From positions 20,126,660 to 20,190,659 of the forward strand of contig NC_087069.1 of NCBI RefSeq assembly GCF_963678635.1: a DNA stretch of 64,000 bases, in the 5' to 3' direction. This document shows positions 44,401-53,639 of this stretch, one piece after another (position 1 is the first letter of the stretch; every line of letters starts with the position of its first letter). Source of the DNA: Symsagittifera roscoffensis (taxonomy: Eukaryota > Xenacoelomorpha > Acoela > Convolutidae). The translations under genes were made by a program, and so were the position numbers. The notes under the pieces are model-generated. The model did not search any database. It saw nothing but the letters and a program-made list of their open reading frames with translations, and was not told the origin of the DNA.

Positions 44401-45589
44401 TGTAGCTCCTCGTCACATCTTGACAGTCTCGTATGTCCACTTCCACCGAGCCTATGCCCTCAATCTTTGATATTGTACCGTTCGGATTCTCAACTGTTGT
44501 CCCCTCATCCCATTTCTCAAAGCTTGAGAAGACAGCCTTGTCGCGCACTACATGATCGGTGCATCCCGTATCCACAATGAGATCATCTCCCTTCATTGAG
44601 GTTGTTGCACAACAACTGAAGAACCCTGTCTTTGCCTGCTTGCAGTCCCTTGCAAAGTGTCCTTGTTGTCCACACTTGAAGCACCCTTGCTTCCTTGAAG
44701 TTGGACCACTTGCTTCATTCGAGCCACTGCCTCGAGCACCAGATTGACCACTGTCACTTCTGAATCTGCAATCTCTTGCCAAATGACCCTTCTGACCGCA
44801 CACAAAACAGCCACCACCCGACGCTCCTTTCTTCTTCCTCACAGCTTGCATAGCTATGTGTCCATTCCCAGTCTTCTCTCCACATCGAGCTCGTCTCGAG
44901 TCATCATAGTTCCTCAACCTCGTTCTCAGCTCTGTAAAAGTCTTGGCCGGCTGGAAGCTCTCCTGCACCACGAAATGCTCAAAGCTGTCAGGCAGTCCGT
45001 TGATCACGAGCGCATTGAAGAGTGTGTCCGTAATTGCTTCCCCAGCTTCACTCAGCCGCGTCATCAGCTCTTGACTTCGAACGAAGTAGTCATCGAGATC
45101 CTCCTCTGATCCTAGGCGCAGCTTCGCAAGATGGCCTACTAGACTGACCACTGTAGGCCTCTCCACACTGCAAAACTTCTCTTGCAGCAGTCTCCAGGCC
45201 TTCGTCCCATCGCCATAGCCATCCGCAGCCACGCAGTCGTTCTTGATGTACATCAGTGTGGTGTTGTTCAGGACCAGAGCTAGATGTGACCACACTGTGT
45301 TTCGGTTGTCTTTCCTCTGCTGGATCAGCACAGCTCGCTCCTGCATCTTGGTGTTGTACGCCGTCATCTGGTCAGCATTCGGATTCTCAGGTAGCGTAGG
45401 TTCAGCTTCTGGTAGATCGTCATTGCCCATCACAGTCCTGAACAGGCCTTTGGTATGCATCAGTGCCACAAACTTCGTCGACCAAGCTGGAAAATCTTCA
45501 GACTTTCCACTGAATCCAGCCAGTTTCAAGTCCATCTCTGCTTTGCTAAAGGCTAGATAAAAGCTAAAAAAAACTCTGACAGAAATCAA
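41444..45589 (-). CDS. Copia Gag-Pol polyprotein, intact, 1,381 residues
   Basis: Single open frame with all copia domains in order. Gag: residues about 19-250 (MDLKLAGFSGKSEDFPAWST; M19 is a likely alternative start). Two CCHC knuckles at about 261-274 (CFVCGQKGHLARDC) and 303-316 (CFKCGQQGHFARDC). Protease D-T-G at about 340 (LIVDTGCTDHVV). Pre-integrase HHCC (HRRLGHLNKHDL; CEVCTASKM). Integrase DDE (SDIQGPF; LRTDNGGEYSS; NTPQQNGVAERYNRV). RT at about 880-1,130 (LHQMDVKSAFLNSPL; VLVWVDDIIIG). RNase H at about 1,210-1,350 (SADADWAGDVDDRRSTTGYS; STSEAEYQAM). Integrase before RT is the Pseudoviridae order. No stop, no frameshift and all catalytic residues present, so it is plausibly functional. 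Gag and Pol are in one frame, so no recoding is needed. Confidence 0.97.
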   Translation of the reverse strand: MISVRVFFSFYLAFSKAEMDLKLAGFSGKSEDFPAWSTKFVALMHTKGLFRTVMGNDDLPEAEPTLPENPNADQMTAYNTKMQERAVLIQQRKDNRNTVWSHLALVLNNTTLMYIKNDCVAADGYGDGTKAWRLLQEKFCSVERPTVVSLVGHLAKLRLGSEEDLDDYFVRSQELMTRLSEAGEAITDTLFNALVINGLPDSFEHFVVQESFQPAKTFTELRTRLRNYDDSRRARCGEKTGNGHIAMQAVRKKKGASGGGCFVCGQKGHLARDCRFRSDSGQSGARGSGSNEASGPTSRKQGCFKCGQQGHFARDCKQAKTGFFSCCATTSMKGDDLIVDTGCTDHVVRDKAVFSSFEKWDEGTTVENPNGTISKIEGIGSVEVDIRDCQDVTRSYTFHNVLFVPSYNVNLMSVSSAIARGSSFSFTSDSSHLVAPDGRRLPVKQRGKLFFLECKFKRNAMTLATKAKMETSSAMLWHRRLGHLNKHDLISVVDVGELGFCEVCTASKMHEVAMPKKTENRATAVGQRVFSDIQGPFEVASMHGARYAVSFIDDFSRLAVVKYLVKKSDTLSKFKDFVAEHGTPKCLRTDNGGEYSSNAFRMFCREMQVKQEFTVPNTPQQNGVAERYNRVITEMTRCLLADAKLSKMFWVRAMSTAVRVRNLCPTSSNEHRISSMEMHYGKPSKVNYLRVFGCLAYYLDRGNRRKLDPKGKKSKFIGYDEESKAYLLMDLETKRVVRARSVTFNEDIIPDDFLVDSEQSQTLGLSIEGCIDVEETSTKTITESTNKANDSGAAASVGVTEDDPVETEELEPPSTEPPEQRPTEIPEQRSTRTRNPPIRYGLAYTHASVIAQEPRSYLEAVSGPEREQWLAAMALEVQSLKAMGTWTLVDRPNSRKVIPGRWVLAVKRDAMGQVERFKARYVVKGFMQVEGLDFNETFAPTCKPETKRILLALGAQDDLVLHQMDVKSAFLNSPLTETVYMEQPEGFSSGDNQVCLLQRSIYGLKQAGRDWYQTLSTFLLETGFTRSTNDFCLFTMRGMDDAMIYVLVWVDDIIIGCKLQAEVDRVRDRFTDRFKMDDRGPLAWFLKMQVKRAPGSVTVNQSRYIEDCLERFGLADCKPVGTPADISTQLTKKDCPGAGSEEAVAMQREDYRGIVGSLLYIAKQTRPDILATVTQLSRFLENPGRTHWVAAKRVLRYLKGTKDLELCYIKDPDGFNLYGSADADWAGDVDDRRSTTGYSFHVQRSGAAISWSTKKQPTAAISTSEAEYQAMAAAVQEGLYLRSLLNEMDMTCDGPTVINEDNQSCIKMCKNPVMQKRTKHIDVKYHFVRERVEDGTFAIEYCPTENMEADLLTKSLSKAKVDQHRRTLMGCSLTLDKANSA

Positions 45590-45618
45590 ATAATTATTAA
45601 ATCAAAAAGTTTAGAAAT

Positions 45619-45632
45619 CTGGGCCCATAACC
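45619..45632 (-). promoter_or_regulatory. Copia primer-binding site matching initiator tRNA-Met anticodon arm
   Basis: The 14 bases touching the 5' LTR read ggttatgggcccag on the coding strand. The complement ctgggcccataacc equals the anticodon stem-loop (with CAU) of metazoan initiator tRNA-Met. Drosophila copia is known to be primed by a 5' half of that tRNA, cut in the anticodon region, rather than by the 3' CCA end; this sequence predicts the same here. Confidence 0.85.
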
Positions 45633-45970
45633 TGTTAAGATTCAGAGTTAGAGCAAGTAGGACTAGGGGATAGAGGTTTGAGAGTTATCTGAGGTTTCAA
45701 CTGAGGAGAGAGAAGAGATACTGATTGTTGAAGAATGAATTGAGATTGTGTTTATAAAATGACACGACAAACTGAGCATCAAATAGTACCAGTTAATTAA
45801 TTACCAGTTAATTAATTAGTTTATCAAATACCAGCAGACCAGTTGACCTTGTCTGAGTGCATTGAGTTTTATACCAGTTGACCTTTAATTAGGTTTCTAT
45901 TGCTCAAGTCTGACCTTGAGTTTGGTCTGGTATTTCACTAGTCTGGCATTGAGCTCGTCTGTCCTCAACA
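45633..45970 (-). repeat. 5' LTR of copia element
   Basis: 338 bp, no difference from 41,099-41,436 seen by eye. Carries the promoter (TATAAA on the coding strand near 45,750-45,758). Confidence 0.95.
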
Positions 45971-45975
45971 CTCAC
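45971..45975. repeat. Target-site duplication ctcac (right of copia)
   Basis: Pairs with 41,094-41,098. Confidence 0.95.
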
Positions 45976-45978
45976 CAG

Positions 45979-46735
45979 TTAGTCGATGCGGGGGTCATTG
46001 CTCGCCTGCTGACGTCCCTGACTAGCTCCCACTGGTTGGTTTCGAGGGATCTGTCCGCCTACACTCCGACCAGCTTCAGCACCTGGCTCTGGGACATTTT
46101 CAGCAACCCTCGCAAGGTGCATCTTTCTCCGGTTCCGGGCCCTGGATGTTTTATTCACAAGATCCAAGGCGTGGGCACGGGCAACTGCTTGCGCTAGGCT
46201 TCCAAGATCTTCTCGCAGAAGTAGGTCTTGAAGGTCCACGTCAAATAGCCCGTCTATGAACTGTTCTCGGTTCATATCGTCTCGAGCTTGAGCTCCCACA
46301 TTTCCATTAGCAACATCTCCAAGTGATCGGATTCGCCGAGAGAATTCCCTCAAACCCTCCTTGTCTCCTTGCATCAGACTTTTGAACTCCGCCCTAGCCG
46401 CTGCATGAGTTTGGAAGGGCATCATACGCTGGTCTAGTTTGGCCAGCATCCGTGCAAGTGTTGGCGCTGGGAAACCGTCTTCCTCCTCTCTGAAGTGGGC
46501 TGGCATGCTGGTAAATTCATCCAGAGCCCATACGAGCCTGTTCATCTTCCCATCTGTTAGCATCCGCAACCCAGGCGAAATGCTTCCTCCAGTCGGCCCA
46601 GTTTTGATAGCTACTGGAGGGAAACCGATCGGGGCGAATGGTGCCAAAGCCAAAGACTTCCTGCTGCCTGTCCAAAGCGTTCGCTGCCGCCACAGCAGCC
46701 TCTGCCAATGCAGCTCTATCGTTGTCGTTCATCAT
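45979..46735 (-). pseudogene. Env-gypsy gag: N-terminal and capsid part
   Basis: Two frames: 46,517-46,735 starts MMNDNDRAALAEAAVAAANA and reads QNWADWRKHFAWVADANRW; 45,979-46,653 continues with KMNRLVWALDEFTSMPAHFR, RMMPFQTHAAARAEFKSLMQ, GLREFSRRIRSLGDVA and DMNREQFIDGLFDVDLQDLL, a Ty3/gypsy capsid pattern. The break lies near 46,570. The frame stops at TAA (45,979-45,981), four bases before the copia target duplication, and the downstream sequence continues gag in the same frame beyond the insertion. Capsid would form the virus-like particle. Confidence 0.85.
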
Positions 46736-46791
46736 CGTGTTTGCTCACGGGATGGTTGTTCGTTCGTTTGCAACTTCAGTCTAGGATAAAG

Positions 46792-46808
46792 CCCACCCAG
46801 GAGCGCCA
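46792..46808 (-). promoter_or_regulatory. Primer-binding site of env-bearing gypsy element
   Basis: One base inside the 5' LTR the coding strand reads tggcgctcctgggtggg, starting with the TGG expected to pair with a tRNA CCA end. I cannot name the tRNA with confidence. Confidence 0.65.
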
Positions 46809-46809
46809 A

Positions 46810-47790
46810 TGTCGTCTATAGGATTTCCACACACGGTCTTGCGAAGCTATCCCTTTTACCGTGCTAAAGCAGGGGGCACTAGGGCTCGGTATTAACGACA
46901 ATCTCGAAAGGGTTATTTTAGTGGTGAGTTGTCCTCTACTGTATTCTATTGCTCCCCCTTGGTTAGTGATGCTCTTGCTCGCTATATCTCGCTTGAAGTC
47001 GCGTATAACGAATTCCTTTCTCTCAAATGAATTCAATTTATATAAGTCTGAATGAATACAAAGGGCCTACTAGTTCGGCCAGCGTATAATTTAATAATAT
47101 ACAACAGAATGGTTTGCGATCTGTACACGCTTAACAATTTCTTCAGCGTACTCGGTCAGTACACGTGTCGACTAAGCTCTCTGACTTAAGCTAGCTTCTG
47201 CTCTAACTAATATTCCACAAGGCACTTCGACTTGCGTTCTTACTTCACTCGCTGTGAAACAATTAACTGATGAGTTCAGATGGCGACCACAACTGCGACC
47301 TACTGAATCTGACGTTCGTTAACTCGTTCTACTTAAAATCCGCTCTCTAACCTCCCCTTCTTATCTCTATTTGTGCTCCGTTTTTGTTAAAGTCACGCCA
47401 CTTCATATCGGTGCTGTCATCCCCTTAAGCACAACCGCCCCCTATGGTTTTCCCTTTTACCTACTCCCCCTGTCAAAGCTGACGGGTCCCAAGTCCGGGG
47501 TTTTTATCGACTTGTTCACGTTTCGTAAATACATCCCCCTGCGGTTGGCATCGTAAATCGGGTAAGTAACCAAAGTCGTATGATTCTTAGCAGTTAAATC
47601 CCCCTTCGCTACTTACTTAAATACCAACTGACTTCGGTGTTAAATCTTGACCCAAGCAACAAAGTCATACGATCCCAATAAACTAACCATAACCCGATTT
47701 TGAACCAAATTTACTAATATTTTCCCTATCGTTTTAGGATAAAATACACGGTCGGTAAGTCGAAAATTTGCTAGAATTACCGATTCTACA
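46810..47790 (-). repeat. 5' LTR of env-bearing gypsy element
   Basis: 981 bp. The coding strand has TATATAAAT (about 47,036-47,044), a good TATA box; the 3' LTR has one substitution there. Confidence 0.95.
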
Positions 47791-47795
47791 GACAT
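47791..47795. repeat. Target-site duplication gacat (right)
   Basis: Pairs with 31,378-31,382 and closes the insertion. Confidence 0.95.
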
Positions 47796-49905
47796 TTTCA
47801 TATAGGAGACAAATGATCCCAACGTCAATAATCAGAAGAGCAACGCTCAATCTCCTCGCCCATTCATGTAGGATCTATTTAAATCAAGATAGCCTAATCC
47901 AAGTTTTTTTCAAAAAAAAAAAAAATCTCTCAGAGAAAAGCCGTGAAATTCAGCCCTTGTAGTCCTAGCCAGTCGGGTCAAACAATGTCCACTGAACAAT
48001 CACTGTAAACAGAAAATCAAAACAGGAAAATTTTGAAATTAACTATGACGTTTATAATTTTAAACATATTTTAAAAAGAAAAATCATTATGTAAAAACAA
48101 CTTTTACATTACTTGTATGATCTATTGACACCTAGAAATTAGGAGCAAAAATAGGACAAGTAGTTGACTACTAAATGCAAAGAACTATCCAGTCGACAGA
48201 AGATAGAGCGACAAACAGGCATTATGAAACAACTATATTAATTGTCCACATGTCGGACCAATTAAACACTCAAAAACATATCATGAGAGACTTTCACTTG
48301 ACTTTCTTAGACTTTTTTGAATGTCGATTTTGTAGCATGGATTATAATGCCTCTTCTTTGACCTTTAAAAATCATCACAAACTGTGAATTTTGTGATTTG
48401 AATGCGAATTCTGCAACTTGTCGAAATCAATTTTGTCGCAAAACGCTGATACAGAATCCATAAACAGCTAAAGCACTATATAACTCAAAACTGCTCCATA
48501 ACGTGATTTTGCTGAATCCGCGACAAAATTAGCAGAACCCGGATCAGTTTGTGCAATAGACAAACAAATAATAGCCTATGAGTATGGAAAATTTGCCTTG
48601 TTGCGGAATCCATCCAACGTAGTAGCGGAGTTTGCCTATTTTAACCAGAATATGAATTTTGTTTGCAGAATCCATCAAACGGAATCTGAATTTTGTAACC
48701 GGAATCTAAAATTCGAATGCAGATTCCAGCAACTTATGTAGTTACATCTTCACATTAAATCCGTTTCTCACAGAAGCTGTGGCTCACCAGCGATTTCAAC
48801 CTCAATATCTGTTTTACATTCGAACCTATTTCCCGTCAACGTTTTGAAGTCACTAGCTGAAGCCACCGTTCCTTTCCGATCATTTCAAACACCGATACGG
48901 AATTAACTAAAGTTCTTGGGAATGGACAGATACAGAACAAATGGAAGTAAACTAATTCGTCATTCATTAAGCCTGCTGAATAATAATTAAACTAAAAATA
49001 ATCAAACAATCTTTTCATTTTAGCCATTTTTTTTTCAGATAAAGTTTCAGATTAAGCCCGAAGTTTTAATGCGAACTTTATTTGAAACTACGGAATAAGA
49101 AACTTGCAAATTAATTTGAATAGATAATCTGTTTTGCTGTTTCAGGTCATCGGGTTAAAGGAATAATTACACAATAATGCTGAATATGCATAAACGATTT
49201 TACCTGCAGTACACTACACCATCAAAGCATAGTGAAATTTCAATTTTTAACGCTGTTCTTACACTTTGATTTAGCTTATTCGGTGCGTTTCCGATAGTCA
49301 CAAACACAGCAATTTGGAACAACAAGCTATATTTGCTGTTTTCCTAATCCGCAACAAATCTAATGAGCCGATAAAATTTACATTAGCCGTATTTGTACGC
49401 GGGTTTTATGGAAATTTTGAAACATGATTAAAGTCTTGTCTTTGGACTTCAGTGACTTACAGACAACAAGTTGGGAGCCTAACCAGCTTACAGTTGGCCT
49501 TAAAATGACTGTCTCTTAATTTGCAGTTAGAGTAAATCCGACTATGTGTAAGTAAATTTGAAAAAGCTCTGTGTTATTTTACATCAAAAATAGAAGAATT
49601 TCAAAAGAACATTTACAATATTTGTTTATATTTACAGCGCCAAACACACAGTTTTAAAATTGAAATTTGCAGAAAGTGAAAACAGGAAAGATTTATGAAT
49701 ATGGGTTCCAAAAAGATTAAATACAGCTCGATAAGAGTTTTCATTTACATATGGGTAGTTTTTGTCCAAATAAATTCATGAAACGTAATTTTTTTTCAAA
49801 AAAATAGGAGACTAAATAATAAATCGGTAACAAAAATTCAAAACTTAGTTAGTACTACATTGTTACAGTTAGTCCGAAGTTATGAACTCAGTTTTGAATT
49901 GAGAC
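47796..49905. other. AT-rich DNA without recognised gene
   Basis: No coding frame above 75 codons with any motif. Between 48,380 and 48,730 the words gaatcca, gaattttg and gcagaatcc recur at irregular spacing, giving a weakly repetitive texture. The stretch flanks the 3' end of the next gene and may hold its 3' UTR. Confidence 0.5.
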
Positions 49906-52251
49906 TCAGCATTTCAGGTTGACGCCAACATCTTCACAATCATTCCACCATTTCGATTCATCCAGCTCAATCGGTTGCATGTCACTAACTCGTACCATCA
50001 GTCCGTAGATTATTACCCCTTCTCTCATTCCCAAGAACTTTCCATTCTCGTCCTGGGGGCTCAGAACATATTCGAGTTCCGAATTAGCGAAATTTGGATC
50101 AACTTTAACTGAGTTTTTCTTTTCCTCTTTTAAAAGAGTTTCAGCTTGCACGGTTGATATCACCTTTGGATTAACTCTGACTTGCAGAACTAATTGCCCT
50201 ATTCGGCCATCTGGTAGCTTAAATAGCCGAGCGTAGCTGAAAAAATAGTGAATGAAAATACTGACTAAAATCGAGCATGTTTATTACTTTACATCAATAC
50301 CCTCCCTTATTTAGTAATTTGAAAATTATTGTAGGAGCCTAGAGGTTATCAAATTTTGATTTTCAGCTTCAAATTTTGATTTTCAAATGCTAAAAGCGGA
50401 GAAATAAACACAGCAAAGTCTAACTCGAACGTTTCATCATTGTAATAAAACTAAAGTATACCAGATTTCATATCATACCAGAAAGGAAAAAAATTAAATG
50501 ATCAAGTAAGCAACAATAATTTTGTTGCCATCTACCGGCTACTTTTCGTTATATATGTTTTCTTTCTAAAAGAGTTAATTTCAATGTCTTAAAATTTCAA
50601 AGTTCAGATCAGGTAATTCTTATATTTACCGTGGGTGAGCAGTGTAGATGATTGAGGGAGAAAGGTAAACTAGACCTTTCTGCCATTTCCACTTATTTTC
50701 ATGGAATAACACACCTTCTCCTGACCGCAAACCACTCACAAGAATATCGAGTGCAAGTTTTCCTTCAGTTCCGTGATAGGCGATGGGCCAGTCTGCGTAT
50801 TTTCTGTCAAACTCTGCTCTGTCACGTGCTACATTCAATGAGATTCGATGCCAACCGTTTGGACAGTAATATGGCTTTCCACCTCTGCCATATTCGTCAT
50901 CTAGAGCTCCTGTCCATTTAGCCAGCTCAAAATTTCCCGCAATTGACGCTTGTTCACTGTCGATTGGGTAATATTTGTTAAACTTTTCATTCAGCACATT
51001 TGAACGAAGCTGCTTCAAAGTGAAATCTCCTATGAAAATACCACCAATATCTTGTTTCTGCAGCTCATTGTATTTGCCAAGATATTCTTTCACAACTTCA
51101 GAAAAGTCATTCGATGTGGCGTTTGAGTTGGTCCAGCGGCCTGTTGTTTTATTTATAAGATCTATAACTCGGCACCATTTCATCACCTGTACTTTCTGGC
51201 CGTTTTGTGTGTTGTAACCTACTGACATAACCAGCTGAGCATTAGGCTTTAACCTCTCCGTTGCATCTTTCAGCATTTGAAATTGCAAGCTATGCTCCTG
51301 AATACTCTCTGGTTTTTGGGTCAAAACAGCTTTAGCCAAACTCCACAACTGTTCCAACTGTAGAGCTAGTATATCAATGTGGAGTTCATAATTTTTGGCG
51401 AAATTTAGCTTGTCTTTTGTCTTCGTTACCCAGCTCAGAATATCGGTTTTTATTTCCTTCACATGCTCGTGGGTGTCTTTTTTGAAAAGAGCTACACGCA
51501 AAGTGATCGAATTTTTCTGCGGTTTCTCCAGAAAGTCTCTGAAAGACTGTATTAGACTTTGATACCAATTTGATGTTATATCATCAGCGACGATCTTGGA
51601 GCCTTTTTTAGCTGCAACCCCGCAGCCAACTGCAATGCCTGCACCAACCAACCAACCGATTGGGCCCGTAGCAACCATAGCTCCTGCAAGGATCCCGCCT
51701 CCGACTACTGCTCCCACGCCACTAGACGCATTTGTCGCAACTTCTTTGCTTTTTCTCTCACAGCTAGTGAACGATTTGATGACCTCGTCTCTAAGGTCAC
51801 CAATTTTTACTGATTGAACAGTACCTCCACGTCTCTCTTGTATTATCTTTTTTACAAACTCATCTGGGTCTTCGGAAGTGTTCGGGTTTTCGAAGATGTA
51901 TGCCGGAATATCTTGAGACAGGTCTGCTGCGCTCTCGCCCAGATTCAAAAATTCCACTATTCCTGAATCGTAAAGTAGTTCATGAACTGACTCAGCGCAT
52001 TCGATGTATTGATCGTATATAAGATGCTTCGGTGTATCTTTTGATAAAGGCTCTAATTGAGCTTGGATATTTGACAAACATCTTTCAATTTTACTGATGT
52101 AGTTTTTGAGTGGTTCAACTGCGCCAAGAACAACTATTTTCCCTGATTGTCTGGAAAAATATTGCCTGACAGGATTGATTTGATTTTTTTCCGTATCAGA
52201 AATTAATTTTTCAACAAAAAAAGTAGGAGACAATTGTGTCTGAGCTGTCAT
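49906..52251 (-). CDS. Two-exon gene: glycine-zipper protein with C-terminal ADP-ribosyltransferase-like domain
   Basis: Exon 1 is 52,251-50,630 and exon 2 is 50,236-49,906, joined in frame (1,953 coding bases, 650 residues; donor CACG|GTAAAT, acceptor TTTTTTCAG|CTAC). Residues 1-165: polar, helical, coiled-coil-like. Residues 178-220: Gly/Ala-rich hydrophobic hairpin (GAVVGGGILAGAMVATGPIG, ending in KKGSK), able to insert in a membrane. Residues 225-400: helical. Residues 460-620 resemble PARP/ADP-ribosyltransferase folds: PNGWHRISLNV, then YHGT (492-495, HG motif), ILVSGL, GLVYLSPSIIY (Tyr 529/536), and in exon 2 ANSELEYVL (Glu 594/596). This could be an H-Y-E triad for NAD binding and transfer; the assignment is inference from motif order. 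The splice falls inside the catalytic domain and the join restores a smooth sequence (HPR then YARLF), strong evidence that the gene model is right. It may have upstream non-coding exons. Function is unknown; defence, signalling or an effector role are possibilities. Confidence 0.8.
50237..50629 (-). other. Intron of the ADP-ribosyltransferase-like gene
   Basis: 393 bp, GT...AG, AT-rich, with a T-run before the acceptor. Phase 2: it splits the Arg codon 541. Confidence 0.85.
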
Positions 52252-53300
52252 ATCGATGTTCTCGGTAAGTTTTCAAAATACAAAATAAATTCTGAATTTG
52301 AAGGTAAACTGACGATAGTTAAAATGCTAGTTGCAGACGGTTTCTGTGCTACGTAGAATCACTTCTGAGCAGCGCAAACACATAATTCAAATGAAGTTTT
52401 TGCATCGGAGCACGACTTGTACAAAACGAAACCAGATTTTTTGAGGGCTAGTAACAACAATAGTAATATGGTGATTTTCGTCAGCAATAGTTTGCCAAAA
52501 ATGTTAGTTTCGTGAACAAGTATCACCTGATCAAAATGACATCATAATCACATGGCTTGGTGTAACAAGCCTAACGTAATTTTATAAAACCACGCAAAAT
52601 TTTTTCACCGGTCCAAATTACGCATATATTTATTGAACGGCCATATTCTACTTTCAGCATTCAGAGTCTAGAAATTGCATGCGCTTGCAAAAATGTGTGG
52701 TAATAATCATAATAAAGTAGAAGATAAGCAAGATTATTCGCATCAGATCGAAGTCCTAAATGTTTCGACTGACTCCCTTTTAAGGTCTATGGAGCAGTAA
52801 AATCATCAAAAAGTTGTAAAAAAATCAAAGATTTTTTTTATTTTGAGATTTGCAAAAATAATCCCCCCACACGCCATATAACCTACAAAGTGATAAATTT
52901 TGCTCCTTGTAACTAATCAATTATAGCAAATGAGCTTCATTCAACCAAGAGAGAGAGAGAGAGCAAAGTGTGAGAACGACAATCTAAAACATTGTGCTCA
53001 TGAAAACTGATTTAGGAAAGTTTGAAAAGTTCGATTAAAATTTTTCAATTCGGTTACTGGATTTTAACCTGATTCTGCTCGAGATGGAAATGCTTGCGGT
53101 GAATTCATTTTTAAGAGCTGTCAATGGGTCAATTGACAATATCAAAATTTAAATTTCTTTGAAAGTGCTGGACTAAAAAATGACCTCTTCTAACATTGAT
53201 GAAGTTCTTACCCTGTGACAGCAACGTGTGTAGGAATCACTCAACAAAATTTTTGCAGAAGAAGAGATCTGAAGCCAATCAACACGCGCTGAAAATTCAC
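52252..53300. other. AT-rich intergenic DNA
   Basis: No coding signal. Contains a short GA run (about 52,949-52,963) and, at 52,743-52,840, a block resembling 29,562-29,660. Possible promoter region of the gene on its left; no element can be named. Confidence 0.5.
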
Positions 53301-53381
53301 AACAACACCACCAACAACAACAGCAATTATAATAACAGCAATATCATCAGCAACGACAAGAACAACAACAACAACAATAAG

Positions 53382-53439
<58 letters not shown>

Positions 53440-53590
53440 GCAACAACAACAATAACAACAACAACAAAAAACCAACAACAATAACAACAACAACAACAAC
53501 AGCAACAACAACAACAACTACAGCAGCAACAACAACAACAGCAGCAACAATATTAAGAACAACAATAGTAACAGCAACAACAACAACCAC
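53301..53590. repeat. AAC/CAA microsatellite with AGC and ATA interruptions
   Basis: About 290 bases of mostly AAC triplets, purest at 53,385-53,440. The plus strand is open as an Asn-rich frame (53,196-53,627), but this follows from the repeat alone. Confidence 0.95.
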
Positions 53591-53639
53591 ATCTAATGCA
53601 GACTATTGCCAAAAAATAGCAGTTTAAATTTTCAGAAAA

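Larger units (their letters stand above)
41099..45970 (-). mobile_element. Ty1/copia retrotransposon, apparently complete and young
   Basis: 4,872 bp with 338-bp LTRs (41,099-41,436 and 45,633-45,970) that I read as identical, TG...CA ended, target duplication ctcac on both sides, a primer-binding site, a polypurine tract and one uninterrupted 1,381-codon frame. It is inserted in the gag of the env-bearing gypsy element on the same strand. Identical LTRs and an open frame mean a recent insertion, potentially still mobile. Confidence 0.97.
31383..47790 (-). mobile_element. Env-bearing Ty3/gypsy (retrovirus-like) element with nested copia insertion
   Basis: Flanked by two LTRs (31,383-32,364 and 46,810-47,790) that begin tgtcgtctatagg and end accgattctaca on the plus strand, with a perfect 5-bp target duplication gacat (31,378-31,382 and 47,791-47,795). 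Minus-strand order: gag, protease, RT, RNase H, integrase, envelope, extra ORF. Without the copia insertion (41,099-45,970 plus one 5-bp duplication) it is about 11.5 kb. By eye the LTRs differ at about 17 positions plus one 1-bp indel, so it is moderately old. Gag, pol and env are each broken by stops or frame changes, so this copy cannot be active. Env-containing gypsy elements are known in insects (errantiviruses) and larvaceans. Confidence 0.95.

Noticed and set aside
43077-45560. Plus-strand open frames of 60-126 codons inside the copia gene
   Set aside because: They are antisense shadows of an intact 1,381-codon frame with all expected domains.
45619-45632. A tRNA-Met gene
   Set aside because: Only the 14-base anticodon arm is present, next to an LTR; it is a primer-binding site.
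31383-47790. An active endogenous retrovirus
   Set aside because: Gag, protease, RT, integrase and env are each interrupted, and the RT motif A Asp is Val; this copy is dead.
52949-52963. GA run as a remnant of the gypsy integrase microsatellite
   Set aside because: The flanks have no integrase text; it is an ordinary dinucleotide run.
53196-53627. Asn-rich 143-codon plus-strand frame
   Set aside because: It is the translation of an AAC microsatellite; no coding sequence outside the repeat supports it.
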